Numbered from the stretch's first letter, positions 33,737 through 44,433 are shown. The stretch: DNA of 64,000 nt from Planctomycetota bacterium (GCA_002686265.1 NZBA01000035.1:1-64000), one strand, 5' to 3'. Notes: generated by a model not told the origin, from the letters alone. Numbers and translations are program-made.

Positions 33737-35985
33737 AGGTCACCAGCATCGGCGGCGGCCCCGGCGGGCTGTACTTCGCCATTCTGATGAAGCGCGCGTT
33801 CCCCGAGACCGAGATCCGGATCGTCGAGCGCAACAAGCCCGACGATACGTTCGGTTGGGGCGTCGTGTTCTCCGACGAGACCCTGTCAGGTTTCGAGGAG
33901 GCCGACCCAGAGAGCTTCGCGCGCATCGAGGAGAGCTTCCGCTACTGGTCGGACATCCACACCTACTACGGCGGATCGATGATCGCCTCGACCGGTCACG
34001 GCTTCTGCGGGCTCTCGCGCAAGCGATTGTTGGAGATCCTCCAGGAGCGCTGCCGCGAGCTGGGCGCCGAGCTGGAGTTCGAGCGCGAGATAACCGACCT
34101 CGCAGAGCTCGCCGACTCGGACCTGATCCTCGCCGCCGACGGAGTCAACAGCTTCGTGCGCGAGGACCTCGCCGAGCACTTCCGGCCCCACCTCGACTGG
34201 CGCAAGTGCAAGTTCTGCTGGCTGGGGACCGACAAGCCACTGGAGGCATTCACCTTCATCTTCAAGGAGAGTGAGCACGGGCTGTTCCAGGTCCACGCGT
34301 ACCCCTTCGAGGAGAACCTCTCGACCTGGATCGTCGAGTGCCGCGAGGAGGTCTGGAAGCGGGCGGGCCTGGACACGGCGGACGAGGAGGAGACTGTCGC
34401 CTTCTGTAGCGAGCTCTTCAGTGAGTTCCTCGAGGGCCACGCGCTGTTGACCAACCGCTCGAACTGGCGGACCTTCCCCACGGTCACCAACGAACGTTGG
34501 CACCACGGGAACGTGGTCCTGATCGGCGATGCGGCGCACACCGCCCACTTCTCGATCGGCTCGGGGACCAAGCTCGCGATGGAGGACGCGATGGCGCTGG
34601 TGGACGCCTTTGTCGAGCGCGGCACCGAGGCCGAGATCGAGGGGACGCTCACGGCCTACCACGAGGCGCGGCGTGTGGACGGGATCAAGCTGCAGAAGAC
34701 GGCTCAGACGAGCCTGGAGTGGTTCGAGAACTCCGCGCGCTACCAGGGCCAGCCACCGGCCCGCTTCCAGTTCAATCTGATGACGCGCTCCAAGCGCATC
34801 ACCTACGACAACCTCGGGGTACGCGACCCAGAGTTGGTCGCCGCCGCGCGCAGGGAGTATTGCGAGGACGTCGGCGCGCCGCGCCAGTCCGACGGCCGGA
34901 CACCCGCGCCGATCTTCACCCCCTTCGAGGTCGGGGATCTGCGTCTGAGAAACCGCGTCGTGGTCTCGCCGATGTGCCAGTACTCGGCGGTCGACGGCGC
35001 GGTCGGCGACTGGCACCTCGTGCACCTGGGCAGCCGCGCCGTCGGCGGGGCGGGCCTGGTGATCAGTGAGATGACCGACGTCACGGCCGACGGCCGCATC
35101 ACGACCGGCTGCGCGGGGCTCTACGCCGACGAGCACACCGCTGCCTGGCGGCGGATCACCGACTTCGTCCACGCCCACTCCGCGGCCAAGATCGGCGTGC
35201 AGCTCGCCCACGCCGGACGCAAGGGCTCCTGCCGCCATCCCTGGGACGGCTTCGATGAGCCGCTCACCGAGGGCGGCTGGCCGCTCCTCGCTCCCTCGGC
35301 CGTCGGGTTCCATCCCGACTGGCCGGTGCCGCGCGCCATGGACCGCGCGGACATGGACGCCGTGCGCGACGCCTTCGTGCGCTCGACCGAGCGTGCCGCC
35401 GAGGCCGGGTTCGACCTCGTCGAGCTACACATGGCCCACGGCTACCTGCTGTCGAGCTTCCTCTCGCCCTTGGCCAACCGGCGCGAGGACGCCTACGGCG
35501 GCTCGCTGGAGCACCGCGCGCGCTTCCCCCTGGAGGTGCTGGCCGCCGTGCGCGCCGCCTGGCCCGCGCCACGCCCGCTCGCCGTGCGCATCTCCGCCAC
35601 CGACTGGCACCCCGACGGGTTCACGCCCGACGAGGCGGTCGAGCTCGCCGCCTGGCTCTCCGAGGCCGGCTGCGACCTCGTGGACGTCTCCAGCTCGGGC
35701 AACTCCCCCGACGCCGACCCGGTCTACGGGCGCATGTATCAGGTGCCCTTCGCCGAGCGCATCCGCGCCGAGGTCGGCGTCCCCGTCATGGCCGTCGGCG
35801 CGATCGGGGGCGCCGACCACGCCAACACGATCCTGACCGCCGGCCGCGCCGACCTGTGCGCCATGGCCCGCCCGCACCTGCGCGACGCCTACCTCACCCT
35901 GCACGCCGCCGAGGCCTACGGCTTCCCAGACCAGCCCTGGCCCGGCCAGTACCTCCCTGGCAAGCCCGCGCCGCCTGAAGCCTGA
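33733..35985 (+). CDS. Bifunctional flavoprotein: anthraniloyl-CoA monooxygenase/reductase or salicylyl-CoA hydroxylase type
   Basis: 750 residues from a TTG overlapping proC. N-terminal half (1 to about 380) is an FAD monooxygenase: [41 protein letters not shown], and [33 protein letters not shown]-terminal half (about 392-740) is an old-yellow-enzyme: [72 protein letters not shown]. The same fusion is known as 2-aminobenzoyl-CoA monooxygenase/reductase of Azoarcus evansii and in salicylyl-CoA 5-hydroxylase. CoA-ester substrates would need a ligase, which is not in this window, so the exact substrate is open. Confidence 0.85.
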   Translation: MKVTSIGGGPGGLYFAILMKRAFPETEIRIVERNKPDDTFGWGVVFSDETLSGFEEADPESFARIEESFRYWSDIHTYYGGSMIASTGHGFCGLSRKRLLEILQERCRELGAELEFEREITDLAELADSDLILAADGVNSFVREDLAEHFRPHLDWRKCKFCWLGTDKPLEAFTFIFKESEHGLFQVHAYPFEENLSTWIVECREEVWKRAGLDTADEEETVAFCSELFSEFLEGHALLTNRSNWRTFPTVTNERWHHGNVVLIGDAAHTAHFSIGSGTKLAMEDAMALVDAFVERGTEAEIEGTLTAYHEARRVDGIKLQKTAQTSLEWFENSARYQGQPPARFQFNLMTRSKRITYDNLGVRDPELVAAARREYCEDVGAPRQSDGRTPAPIFTPFEVGDLRLRNRVVVSPMCQYSAVDGAVGDWHLVHLGSRAVGGAGLVISEMTDVTADGRITTGCAGLYADEHTAAWRRITDFVHAHSAAKIGVQLAHAGRKGSCRHPWDGFDEPLTEGGWPLLAPSAVGFHPDWPVPRAMDRADMDAVRDAFVRSTERAAEAGFDLVELHMAHGYLLSSFLSPLANRREDAYGGSLEHRARFPLEVLAAVRAAWPAPRPLAVRISATDWHPDGFTPDEAVELAAWLSEAGCDLVDVSSSGNSPDADPVYGRMYQVPFAERIRAEVGVPVMAVGAIGGADHANTILTAGRADLCAMARPHLRDAYLTLHAAEAYGFPDQPWPGQYLPGKPAPPEA

Positions 35986-36031
35986 GCGCGGCGGGTCGGG
36001 AGCGGATCGGCGGCGGAGCCAAGCCGCCGGC

Positions 36032-38461
36032 TCAGGGAATCCACGTCAGGACCCAGCCCCCGTCGGGGTCGAGGTTGGCCTCGATGTCGGCTCGCACGAA
36101 GTAGAGCGGCTTGTAGGTGTCCGCGGCGTAGAGCTCGGTCAGGTCCGAGTAGTGGGACGAGGTCGGATCGTCGGAGTTGCCCCACGGCTTGATCGAGATC
36201 GCTTGCGGCGACTCGCCCTGCTTGAGACGCACGAGCCGCAAGTAGGAGCTGCCCTGCCCCACGTACCCCGTGCTGCCCTCGAACTCGACCGCCTTCGTGA
36301 TCCTCAGCGGCGCCATCGGGTAGCCCGCGCCGCCGATCGGCAGATCGACCGCGCCACGGCGGATGCGGTGCACGGTCCCCCAGGCGACACCGCCTGTCCC
36401 GTGCTCGGCCTCGATCTCCCGCCACGAGTCCGCGAGCAGGTTCAGTCCATACACGGCCAGGGCCACCGGGATGCCACCCCCCCACGGCGGCGGCTCGGTC
36501 ACGTCCACGCCCGGGATCGCATTCACCTTGCGGATGAAGGTCTGGAAGAGCAGCGTCGCCGTCGAGTCAGTCGTGGCGCACCCGTCCCATCCCGCGAACT
36601 CCTCGAGGGCGGCTGCGAGCGCCGCGGGATCGGTGATACCCGGGTCGTCGCCATGGAGCGCGTCGAGCTGGAATACCAGGGTCACCCACCACTGGGCCAT
36701 CAGGAGGTAGTTCGACAACGAGAGGTCGCGCGAGTCTTCGACGGAGAACCGCGGGAGGGCCTCGATCTCCTGCGTCGCCAGCCGTTCGCGCATCGTGTGC
36801 TTGTCGACATTCATGTAGTGCCTCGGCCAGGCGAGCTCGTCGATGAGCTCGCCGTACACGCTCGTCGTCCAGCCGGGGCTGTTGTTGCAGTTCTGGACGT
36901 AGCCGGTGGCCGGGTCGAGCACAGAGGCGAGCTGCGAGAAGTCCCAGGGCGCACGCTCCGTCCAGTCCACCGCCGGGTCCGAGCCGTCGATGGGGTGCTT
37001 GTAGTTCAGTCCGTCTACACGGTCGGGGTGACGCGAGTTGTGGAGGTAGTACACCTGCCCGTCGGCCGTGCCGACCAGCATGTTCCACCGCTGGATCTGG
37101 AGCAGGGAGGCCGCGGCCTTCCACTCCTCGAGCGTCCTGGCGAGAGCCATGCCGAGCAGTTGCGTCACCGGCCCGATCTGCTCGAGCATCGTCGCGCCCG
37201 CGGCGTAGACGTGGGTCTCGCCCGAGAAATCGGTCGTGTCGAGAGGGAGGATGACCGGGCCGTGGTGACTCCAGGCGAGGTCCAAGGTGACGGCGCTGCC
37301 GTCGGGCCGCTGGAGCACTCGCTGCTCAAAGGTGAACGGCCGGCTCGTGCTGCCGTGGAGGTAGCGGGTCGGATCGTCGGGATCGACGGTCAGCCGGAAG
37401 GCGTCGGCGTTGTCGACGCCGTTGGACGTCAGGGAGATCGCGAGGTCGCGGTTGAAGGCCATCGACAGGATCGGCATGCCGTAGAAACCACCGCCCGCCG
37501 ACTCCATCTCGCCTCCCACCAGATGCGCCTCGTACCAGGTCGCCGGGCCCGACCAGGGCCGATGCGGATCCGCCTGCACCAGTACGGACTCGTCGGTCGT
37601 CTTGGAGGGTCCGAGGACCCACGCGTTGGAGCCGCCCGATTCGTCGGGCGCGTCCGAGCCGCCGCCGGGGAGGTTCCCCATGGCTTCCTCGATCTGGTAG
37701 CTCAAGAGGACGAGGCGAGTCCAGGCGACGATCTGCCGCGGCGAGACGTCACCGGCCCACCACGCGGGCACCTTCCCGGGGTGAGCGGCCATGTAGTCGC
37801 GGATCCCGGCGGCGAACGCCTCGAGGACCTCGCTCGTCGAGACGCCCCAGGCCGGGTCATCGAGTGCGTCGATCTCGGCCCAGTGGTCGTCGACCGCGCT
37901 GCGGAAGCGGAAGAGCTCCGCCAGATGATCCGACTCGACCGGATCGGGGAAGCCGGCCACCGCCGTGCGGGCGTCCCCGTCGGAGAAAGCCTCGCTGAGC
38001 CGGCCGTCCGCCGCGAGGTAGTCGAGCAGCATCGTCTCCAGGTGATCCTCCGCCTGAGCCCAACCGTGCCCGTAGACCGCCCCCGCGATCGAGTCGGCGT
38101 AGATGTGCGGCACGCCATAGACATCCCGCAGGAGCTCGACGGTCTCACTCGGCCCCTTCCATCCGGCCCGGCTGCCGAAGGCGGAGGAGCCGTTGAAACC
38201 GAGCGCCTGTCGGTCCGCCTGCCGTTGAAAGTCGGCGCCCGCGTCTTGGGGATCACCCCCGCGGTGCGACGGGCCGGCTCCGGTCAGCGGCGCCGCCGCG
38301 AGGTCGAGGTCCCCGGTGGTCTTCGCCGCGCCGGGGACGGTCTTGGAGCGCGCGCCCTGCTGCCCCGCTGCCGGCGGCGCCGTCAGCGCCGTCATGGCGA
38401 CGGCAGCCAGAAGGGCCGGAGCCACGTGCCACAGTTTCAGTTCCCCATCCGGAAGTCTCAT
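36032..38461 (-). CDS. Secreted penicillin-acylase-family Ntn hydrolase
   Basis: 809 residues from ATG 38461, which has GAAGGGAA upstream. Signal peptide about 1-33 (WHVAPALLAAVAMTALTAPPAAG). VELLRDVYGVPHIYADSIAGAVYGHGWAQAEDHLETM marks the start of the alpha chain. GGSNAW at 276-281 is the self-cleavage site, giving Ser278 as the N-terminal nucleophile of the beta chain. Later AWSHHGPVI and the C-terminal KAVEFEGSTGYVGQGSSYLRLVRL fit the family. Members cleave amides such as N-acyl-homoserine lactones, aculeacin or penicillins in the periplasm. The substrate cannot be told from the sequence. Gene stands alone, convergent with the flavoprotein. Confidence 0.85.
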   Translation of the reverse strand: MRLPDGELKLWHVAPALLAAVAMTALTAPPAAGQQGARSKTVPGAAKTTGDLDLAAAPLTGAGPSHRGGDPQDAGADFQRQADRQALGFNGSSAFGSRAGWKGPSETVELLRDVYGVPHIYADSIAGAVYGHGWAQAEDHLETMLLDYLAADGRLSEAFSDGDARTAVAGFPDPVESDHLAELFRFRSAVDDHWAEIDALDDPAWGVSTSEVLEAFAAGIRDYMAAHPGKVPAWWAGDVSPRQIVAWTRLVLLSYQIEEAMGNLPGGGSDAPDESGGSNAWVLGPSKTTDESVLVQADPHRPWSGPATWYEAHLVGGEMESAGGGFYGMPILSMAFNRDLAISLTSNGVDNADAFRLTVDPDDPTRYLHGSTSRPFTFEQRVLQRPDGSAVTLDLAWSHHGPVILPLDTTDFSGETHVYAAGATMLEQIGPVTQLLGMALARTLEEWKAAASLLQIQRWNMLVGTADGQVYYLHNSRHPDRVDGLNYKHPIDGSDPAVDWTERAPWDFSQLASVLDPATGYVQNCNNSPGWTTSVYGELIDELAWPRHYMNVDKHTMRERLATQEIEALPRFSVEDSRDLSLSNYLLMAQWWVTLVFQLDALHGDDPGITDPAALAAALEEFAGWDGCATTDSTATLLFQTFIRKVNAIPGVDVTEPPPWGGGIPVALAVYGLNLLADSWREIEAEHGTGGVAWGTVHRIRRGAVDLPIGGAGYPMAPLRITKAVEFEGSTGYVGQGSSYLRLVRLKQGESPQAISIKPWGNSDDPTSSHYSDLTELYAADTYKPLYFVRADIEANLDPDGGWVLTWIP

Positions 38462-38646
38462 TTGGATTCCCTTCGTTGCTCGGTGCACGTCCGGTTTCCT
38501 GGGCCTCCCGCGAGCTCCAAAGTGTCCGTCCAAGTGCAGGAACGGACCGAGGTCATCTCATCGTACCGCAGCCCTGTCATTCGACGAGGATGGCCGTTCC
38601 CCGCCCCCGCCGAGCCGAAACGCTCTCGCGGGCGTGCGCCGCCTCA

Positions 38647-41046
38647 TTAGGGACAGAACGACACGGCCAGGCCGTCGGAGAAGTTGAAGCCACTGCCGCC
38701 GGGGCCGTTGGGGTCGCGATACCAGAACTGGAAGTTCCAGTCCGCTCCGGGGACGACGGCGCCCGAGCCCGCGGCGGAGGGCGGCTCGTTCACGTCGAGG
38801 GCGAAGCCGCCGTCGCCGAATGCGTCGGTCGTGATGATCGGCAGACGGAAGGTCCCCGTCGAGCCCGCGCCCACGCAGCGAAAGCCGTCTCCGAAGGGAA
38901 TCTGGATCTGGGTCGAGCCGTAGTAGAAGATCCCGAACTGCGAGGGGGTCGCACCGGTAACTTCGAGACCGAGGTCGTTCGCCACAACGCTCGTCGAGCC
39001 GGTGTGGTAGATCAGAGCCCCGCCGCCGATCGAGTTGGGAGCCGTCTGACAGTAGGACAGCGGTGCCGTGCAGTCGAAGCCCGACTCAAAGACGAGCTGG
39101 ACGATCGCTTGGCTGGAGACGCCCGAGGGTGTCGTGACCCGGTAGACGAGCGAGTCCTGTCCGCTCGCCCCGGGGTTGGGGCGAAAGATGCGGAACGGCC
39201 CGGTCGCCCCGGGCGCGAGGGAGCCCTGGGCGGGCGGCTGGACGATCGCGAAGGTGGCCGAGGCAAGATCGTCGTCGAAGGCCGCCGGCAACTCGATCAA
39301 GGTCGCGACCTCGTCGCGCACGCGCTTGGTGTAGCGAAACGCCTGCGGCGCGAGGCCCGCCGCCGTCCCCGAGCTGTAGTCGACGGTGAGCGTGAGCGGC
39401 TCGCTCCGGACCCGACCGCCCCCCGTCAGCAAGGCCTCCGCCTGAACACGCACCGGGCCGGCGCCGAGGTTCTGGCCGTACACGCTGATCACGCCGGGGT
39501 TCGAGGAAACCGTGCCGATCACCCGCCCCCCTTGGAGCAGGCGCATTTCACTCACCATCGCCCCCGGAGTCTCCACGGTGAAATCGAAGCGGTCGGTCAG
39601 GTTGCCGCTCGCCGCGTTCACCCCCACCATCGTCTGGAGACCCGCGTTCACGACCTCCAGAGCCCCGATCCAGCTCCCCGCCGAGCGGATCGGGCTGTCG
39701 TCGTAGCCCACCACCCGCAGCTCGTGCCAGCCGTCGTCGAGAGCGGTCGTGTCGATCGGCAGGCTCTGTCCGATGACGCCCGTGCGCACCAGGCGACCGT
39801 CGACGTAGACCTCGAGCTCCTCGAGGTCGGCGCCGGGCATCGTCGTGGCGCCGACCGGCGTGAGGGTGATCAGGCCGCTGACGGGCGCGCTCGGAGCGTC
39901 GGGGACCTCGAGGGTGGGGATGTGGGCGAACGGCCGGGTGAGCGGGTCGCCGTAGAGGAGGTTTTGGAAGACGTAGTAGCGCATGCTGCGAAACCACGCC
40001 TCGCCGAGCGAGAGGCCCTGGAAGGCGTAGAGGTGCAAGCGCGCGTGAGGGAACTTGCCCGGGTAGTTACAGGGTTCCTCGACCGCGCCGGACGTAGCGC
40101 TCGCGCCCTTTTCGATCCAGCGCGACATCTTGGTCTGCGAGCCGACGTCGAAGGCGCCGGCGTAGCTCGTGAGGTGATCGCAGAAGGCGCCTGGCAGGAT
40201 CGTGAAGTCCCCGCCGACGATGTCCGGCCCCGCCAGGCCGGTCATGATCCCCTGGCAGTCGTGGTGGCCGATCGGAAGGTCCGCCAGCAGGTGCTCGGCC
40301 GTGCCGCCGAGAGCGTTGATCGCGGCGCTGACCGCCGGGTAGTAGCCGTGTCGCGGCCCGCTGCGCAGGATGTCGTTGGTCTCGCAGAGGAAGTAAGTGC
40401 TCGCCGGTTGCGTCCCGTCCGCGGCGACGCTGGTCTCGATCATCGCGATCAGCTCGTCGAGCGTGTTCCCGCGCAGGCCGGTGTAGCCCAGCATGGCGCC
40501 AATGAAGTAGCGCTCGGCGCTGGAGGAGCTGCTCGGCTGCCCTCCGAACCAGGCCGTCGAGCTGTCGAAGGCGACCGCGGTGTCGTCGTTGGCGAAGTAG
40601 CGGTTGGGAACGCCGACCCCGGTCCCGGCCAGGATCTTGTCGCTGTTGAAGCACAGGGCGAAGGGCGCGGCGATGCTGAAGCGGTTGACCGGCGAGCAGC
40701 TATCGGCCACCAGGCCCGGCGCGTTCACGTAGAAGGTCGTCCCCGGCATGACGATCACGAAGTCGACGTGCTCGAGGCCGCGGCCTTCGAGGGTTCCCAG
40801 GAATCCGGCCTGGTTGTCGGTGACGAAGGTCGGGTAGTCCGCCGCCGAGGGATCCATGTAGAGCAGGTTGGAGGCGGGGATCCCGCGCGCTGCGGCGTAG
40901 GTGTTGGCGATGTAGAGCGACTCCGCGCTCGTGGGATCGACGATCAGCACCGCGCTCTCGCCCGAGCCGCCCGCGCGGGCGGCGGAGGGGATGAGGGCGA
41001 GCAGGGCCAGGGCACAGAGCGAGGGGTGAGAGCGGGTGCGGTTCAT
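38647..41046 (-). CDS. TIGR03790-family secreted protein with shared C-terminal module
   Basis: 799 residues from ATG 41046 with GAAGGA upstream. Signal peptide ends near residue 25 (LIPSAARAGG). The N-terminal 380 residues are TIGR03790-like: AVLIVDPTSAESLYIANTYAAARGIPASNLLY, DFVIVMPGTTFY, SRWIEKGASATSGAVEEPCNYPGKFPHARLH, GLSLGEAWFRSMRYYVFQNLLYGDPL. This resembles caspase-like (clan CD) folds, but I do not see a secure catalytic pair. Ig-like beta domains follow (about 395-650), then the module shared with other secreted proteins here (FGDGFRCVG, QFWYRDP, GSGFNFSDGLAV). No operon partner. Confidence 0.75.
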   Translation of the reverse strand: MNRTRSHPSLCALALLALIPSAARAGGSGESAVLIVDPTSAESLYIANTYAAARGIPASNLLYMDPSAADYPTFVTDNQAGFLGTLEGRGLEHVDFVIVMPGTTFYVNAPGLVADSCSPVNRFSIAAPFALCFNSDKILAGTGVGVPNRYFANDDTAVAFDSSTAWFGGQPSSSSSAERYFIGAMLGYTGLRGNTLDELIAMIETSVAADGTQPASTYFLCETNDILRSGPRHGYYPAVSAAINALGGTAEHLLADLPIGHHDCQGIMTGLAGPDIVGGDFTILPGAFCDHLTSYAGAFDVGSQTKMSRWIEKGASATSGAVEEPCNYPGKFPHARLHLYAFQGLSLGEAWFRSMRYYVFQNLLYGDPLTRPFAHIPTLEVPDAPSAPVSGLITLTPVGATTMPGADLEELEVYVDGRLVRTGVIGQSLPIDTTALDDGWHELRVVGYDDSPIRSAGSWIGALEVVNAGLQTMVGVNAASGNLTDRFDFTVETPGAMVSEMRLLQGGRVIGTVSSNPGVISVYGQNLGAGPVRVQAEALLTGGGRVRSEPLTLTVDYSSGTAAGLAPQAFRYTKRVRDEVATLIELPAAFDDDLASATFAIVQPPAQGSLAPGATGPFRIFRPNPGASGQDSLVYRVTTPSGVSSQAIVQLVFESGFDCTAPLSYCQTAPNSIGGGALIYHTGSTSVVANDLGLEVTGATPSQFGIFYYGSTQIQIPFGDGFRCVGAGSTGTFRLPIITTDAFGDGGFALDVNEPPSAAGSGAVVPGADWNFQFWYRDPNGPGGSGFNFSDGLAVSFCP

Positions 41047-41250
41047 GAGGATCCTTCGAGTCTCGCGCCCACGGGGGACGCCCACGGCCGGGCGGAGGGC
41101 CTGATGAGGCAGACCTCGATCCTATGCGCGGTGCGAGGATCGCGCTATGCGCCATCCGGCCTGCGCGGCCGCCAGCCTGCAGGGGCTACACGCCGCGTGC
41201 GCCGTCGTGTGCGCCGGCGGGAACCCGCCGCGGCGCGGGCCCGACTCGAC

Positions 41251-42306
41251 CTACCAGGCCGCCGTCAGACCCAGGGTGATCGCGTCGGAGTCGCCACCGT
41301 CCGAGCTCGTCTCGGCCCAGTCGAAGTTCCACTTGAGCCCGTGGCCGTCGAGGAAGCGCGTGACGCCGGCGCGGATGAGCTCGCCCCCGGCACCGTCGTC
41401 GAAGTCCTCGTAGCGCACGGCGACCTCGTAGTCGCCGTTGACGGCGTAGGCCGCGGTGATGTCGTAGGGAGTCGTCCCCGCGCGTCCGGCGGAGCGGGCC
41501 GTGCTGCCCGAAGCGGGGACGCCGTCGACGAACCCGTCGCCGAAGTCGACCGACTCGGCGTGGAACCAGAACGGACCGCTGTGGGCCATCACCTCCAGCG
41601 CCAGGGCGCTGCCGTCGTCGATGGACTGCTCGTCGAGATAGGCGAGGCCCAGGGTCACTTGGCGCTCGGCGTCGGGGCCGTGGCCTCCAGCCCATTTCCG
41701 GATGCCGGGCACGCCGTCGAACAGGTCGTAGGTCACACGCCCGGTCAGGTGCAGGTCGTCGGCCGGGCCGTCGCCGCCGTCCTGGGCGCACAGGGTCCAG
41801 CCGAAGCGGTCCACGAAGCCGTTCAACTGAAAACCGGCGTCCCGCCCCGACCAGTCGCCGCCGATGTCGGTGCGGTCGTAGAAGAGGATGCCCGTGAAAG
41901 GCGAAAGGCCGCTGAAGAGGAACGGTGTCTTGAACGTGCCGAGGGTGCCGCTCACGCCCTTGGCGAGGGGGAACTTCACGAAGGTGTCGCGCAGGGAGGC
42001 CACGCCGCCGCCGAGCTCGACGGAGACCTTGTAGCTCATGTCGCCGACGCCCCCGGTGAGGTTGGCGCGCACGGAGTTGAAGCCGAAGTCGCCCGTATCG
42101 GTACCGGAGACCTGCCGGTAGTCGGTCTTGATCCAACCGCTGATGTCGACTCCCCCGCGGGCGGCCGCGAAGGCGGGAGCGCGCAAGGAGACGTCGAGGG
42201 CGGGCCAAGCCTCCTCCGCCGGGGCGGCGTCGCCGCCGCCGGGGCCGGCGAGGGAGACCGAAGCGGAGAGGACGACGAGGAAGAGGGCGCTGGACGTGCG
42301 GATCAT
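41251..42306 (-). CDS. Phosphate-selective porin O/P-like outer-membrane protein
   Basis: 351 residues from ATG 42306. Signal peptide MIRTSSALFLVVLSASVSLAG. Alternating beta-strand pattern and family-like motifs: VDISGWIKTDYRQ, FNSVRANLTGGVGDMSYKVSVELGGGVASLRDTFVKFPLAKGVSGTLGTFKTPF and a C-terminal strand ending TLGLTAAW, aromatic at the last residue as in outer-membrane barrels. It probably forms a barrel for anion or small-solute passage. Between two unrelated transcription units. Confidence 0.7.
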   Translation of the reverse strand: MIRTSSALFLVVLSASVSLAGPGGGDAAPAEEAWPALDVSLRAPAFAAARGGVDISGWIKTDYRQVSGTDTGDFGFNSVRANLTGGVGDMSYKVSVELGGGVASLRDTFVKFPLAKGVSGTLGTFKTPFLFSGLSPFTGILFYDRTDIGGDWSGRDAGFQLNGFVDRFGWTLCAQDGGDGPADDLHLTGRVTYDLFDGVPGIRKWAGGHGPDAERQVTLGLAYLDEQSIDDGSALALEVMAHSGPFWFHAESVDFGDGFVDGVPASGSTARSAGRAGTTPYDITAAYAVNGDYEVAVRYEDFDDGAGGELIRAGVTRFLDGHGLKWNFDWAETSSDGGDSDAITLGLTAAW

Positions 42307-42423
42307 GGTGCGCGGAGTGTAGAGCGCAGTAGGGTGCCGCACACCCACCAGCGCCTCGCCGGCAGCCGAGGATCGCACGCGAGGAGTCGCGGGCTTCGCC
42401 CAACCCGAGCCCGCACCCTTCGC

Positions 42424-44433
42424 CTACTCCTTCCGGAGCTCGCCCGTGGCCGCGATGAGCTCCAGGAAGCCGGCGCGATAGCCTCCGGGGTCGTCGCCCG
42501 TGCTCTCCAAGGCCCAGTCGGCGACCTCGTCCAGGGTCGTCTTCCCCAAGTGCTGCGATCCGCGCAGGAGCATGCCGAAGGCCGCCACCGAAGCGGCGAA
42601 GCGCAGCTCCCCATCGGCCTCGAAGAAGGAGCCGCCCGCATCGCTGACGGGGACCTCGATCAAGGTGCTCTCGTCGCCCTCGGGCTCCTTGTAGCGCAGC
42701 TTCACGAAGAGCAGCTCGCCGTCGAAGGCGGCGTTGGTGGGCCGGCCGTTCTCCTGATAGCGAAGGGGGCCGAGGCCGGGGACTTCAAGGCCCGCCCCGA
42801 CGGGAACGACCTCGTACAGCGCCGTCACGGTGTGCCCCGCGCCGATCTCCCCCGCGTCCTTGGTGTCGTCGGCGAAGTCCCTGGCTGCCAGCAGCCGGTT
42901 CTCGTAGCCGATGAGCCGGTAGCCCTCGACCGCCAGCGGGTTGAACTCGACCTGCACCTTGACGTCCTTGGCGATCGTCTCGAGGGTCGCGCCCATCTGC
43001 TCCACGAGGACCTTGCGCGCCTCGAGCCGGCTGTCGATGTAGGCGTAGTTCCCGTTCCCCTTGTCGGCCAACTTCTCCATCTTGGCGTCCTTGAGGTTGC
43101 CGGTGCCGAAGCCCAGGACGGTCAGGAACACCCCGCTTTGCGCCTTCTTCTCGATCAGGCGCACGAGACTCCCGTCGGCGGCGACGCCGACGTTGAAATC
43201 GCCGTCGGTGCAGAGGATCACGCGGTTGTTGCCACCGACGATGAAGTGCTCGCGGGCGACCTCGTAGGCCAGCTCGATGCCCGCGGCGCCCGCGGTCGAG
43301 CCGCCGGCCTCCAGGCGTTCAAGAGCCTCGAGGATCGCCCAGCGGTTATCGGCGGGCGTCGGCACCAAGACCAGGCCGGCGGCCCCGGCGTAGACGGCGA
43401 TCGCGACGCGGTCGTTCGCTCCGAGCTGCTCGGTGAGCATCCCCATGGCGCTCTTGAGCAGGGGGAGCTTGCGCGGGTCGTTCATGGATCCCGAGACGTC
43501 GAGCAGGAACACGAGGTTGGACGGCTTGCGGCCGGCCTCGTCGATCTCCCGTCCCTTGATCCCGATGCGCACCAGGCGATGGCGCGGCTCCCAGGGGCAG
43601 CCGGCGACCTCGACGTGGGTGGCGAAGGGGTGCGGCCCGTCGGGCCCGGCGTAGTCGTAGGGAAAGTAGTTGACCAGCTCCTCGACGCGCACGGCGTCGG
43701 CCGGCGGCAGGGAGCCGTCGCTGATCCAGCGCCGCACGTTGGAGTAGGAGGCGGTGTCCACGTCCACCGAGAAGGTCGAGAGCGGCGCGTCGCCGGCGCG
43801 CAGAAAGGGATTCCCGTCGATGGGGTCGTAGGCTTCGCCGGAGAGGTCGTCCACGAGCCCGTCGGTGACATGGCCGAAGGACTCGGCCTCGCCCTCGACG
43901 GAGAAGGCGCCGATAATGCTCTCGGAGCTGGGCGCGGGCGCGCCCTTGGTCGTCAGGGTGCGACCGCCGTAGCGGGCGGCGGTGGAGGCACGCTCAGCGC
44001 GCCCGAGGGTCACCGCGCCCGATCCCGGTGAGGCTCGGCGGGCGGCGAGCCACTCTTCCCCCGGAGCGGCGAAGCGCCGCTGGAACAGGAGGGCTCCGAT
44101 CCCGACGACCATCACCACCGATGCCGCCGCCGCGACTCGCTTCCAGCGTCCGCTGCCGAAGCGCCCGACGATGACCCGTTGCCCGCCGTCGCGTGCCGCG
44201 CCCTCGATGCGCTCGCGTTGGGCGTCGGTCAACCCAGGCGCGCTCTGTGCCGCCAGATGCTCCTCGAGCTGCTCGGCCGCACGGCGCACCTCTGCCACGG
44301 CCTGGGCGGCGCGCGGGTCGGCGGCCATGCGCGTCTCGACTGCCGCGCGCTCGCTCTCTTCCAGCTCGCCCAGCGCGTAGGCGGTGACGATCGGGTCGTC
44401 TGCGGGGTGGGTGTCTTCTCGTCGGGTGCTCAT
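42424..44433 (-). CDS. Von Willebrand factor A protein with anti-sigma-like N-terminus and DUF3520-type tail
   Basis: 669 residues from ATG 44433, overlapping the sigma-factor stop (ATGA). Residues 1-75 (DDPIVTAYALGELEESERAAVETRMAADPRAAQAVAEVRRAAEQLEEHL) follow the cytoplasmic anti-sigma pattern but lack zinc-binding cysteines. One membrane helix (about 97-118) is followed by a YfbK-type N-terminal segment (DVDTASYSNVRRWI), a vWA domain with the MIDAS motif DVSGSMN and VILCTDGDFNVG, then a DUF3520-like C-terminus (FVKLRYKEPEGDEST, AAFGMLLRGSQH). The domain order suggests a membrane sensor holding the coupled sigma factor inside, with a binding domain outside. Confidence 0.8.
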   Translation of the reverse strand: MSTRREDTHPADDPIVTAYALGELEESERAAVETRMAADPRAAQAVAEVRRAAEQLEEHLAAQSAPGLTDAQRERIEGAARDGGQRVIVGRFGSGRWKRVAAAASVVMVVGIGALLFQRRFAAPGEEWLAARRASPGSGAVTLGRAERASTAARYGGRTLTTKGAPAPSSESIIGAFSVEGEAESFGHVTDGLVDDLSGEAYDPIDGNPFLRAGDAPLSTFSVDVDTASYSNVRRWISDGSLPPADAVRVEELVNYFPYDYAGPDGPHPFATHVEVAGCPWEPRHRLVRIGIKGREIDEAGRKPSNLVFLLDVSGSMNDPRKLPLLKSAMGMLTEQLGANDRVAIAVYAGAAGLVLVPTPADNRWAILEALERLEAGGSTAGAAGIELAYEVAREHFIVGGNNRVILCTDGDFNVGVAADGSLVRLIEKKAQSGVFLTVLGFGTGNLKDAKMEKLADKGNGNYAYIDSRLEARKVLVEQMGATLETIAKDVKVQVEFNPLAVEGYRLIGYENRLLAARDFADDTKDAGEIGAGHTVTALYEVVPVGAGLEVPGLGPLRYQENGRPTNAAFDGELLFVKLRYKEPEGDESTLIEVPVSDAGGSFFEADGELRFAASVAAFGMLLRGSQHLGKTTLDEVADWALESTGDDPGGYRAGFLELIAATGELRKE

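Noticed and set aside
36032-38461. Quorum-quenching acylase
   Set aside because: The penicillin-acylase family is clear, but nothing in the sequence separates homoserine-lactone acylase from other amidases, so only the family is called.
38476-44031. Very long open frame (1851 codons) on the plus strand
   Set aside because: It is the complement of the TIGR03790, porin and vWA genes, which carry clear family motifs on the minus strand; long antisense frames are expected at this G+C.
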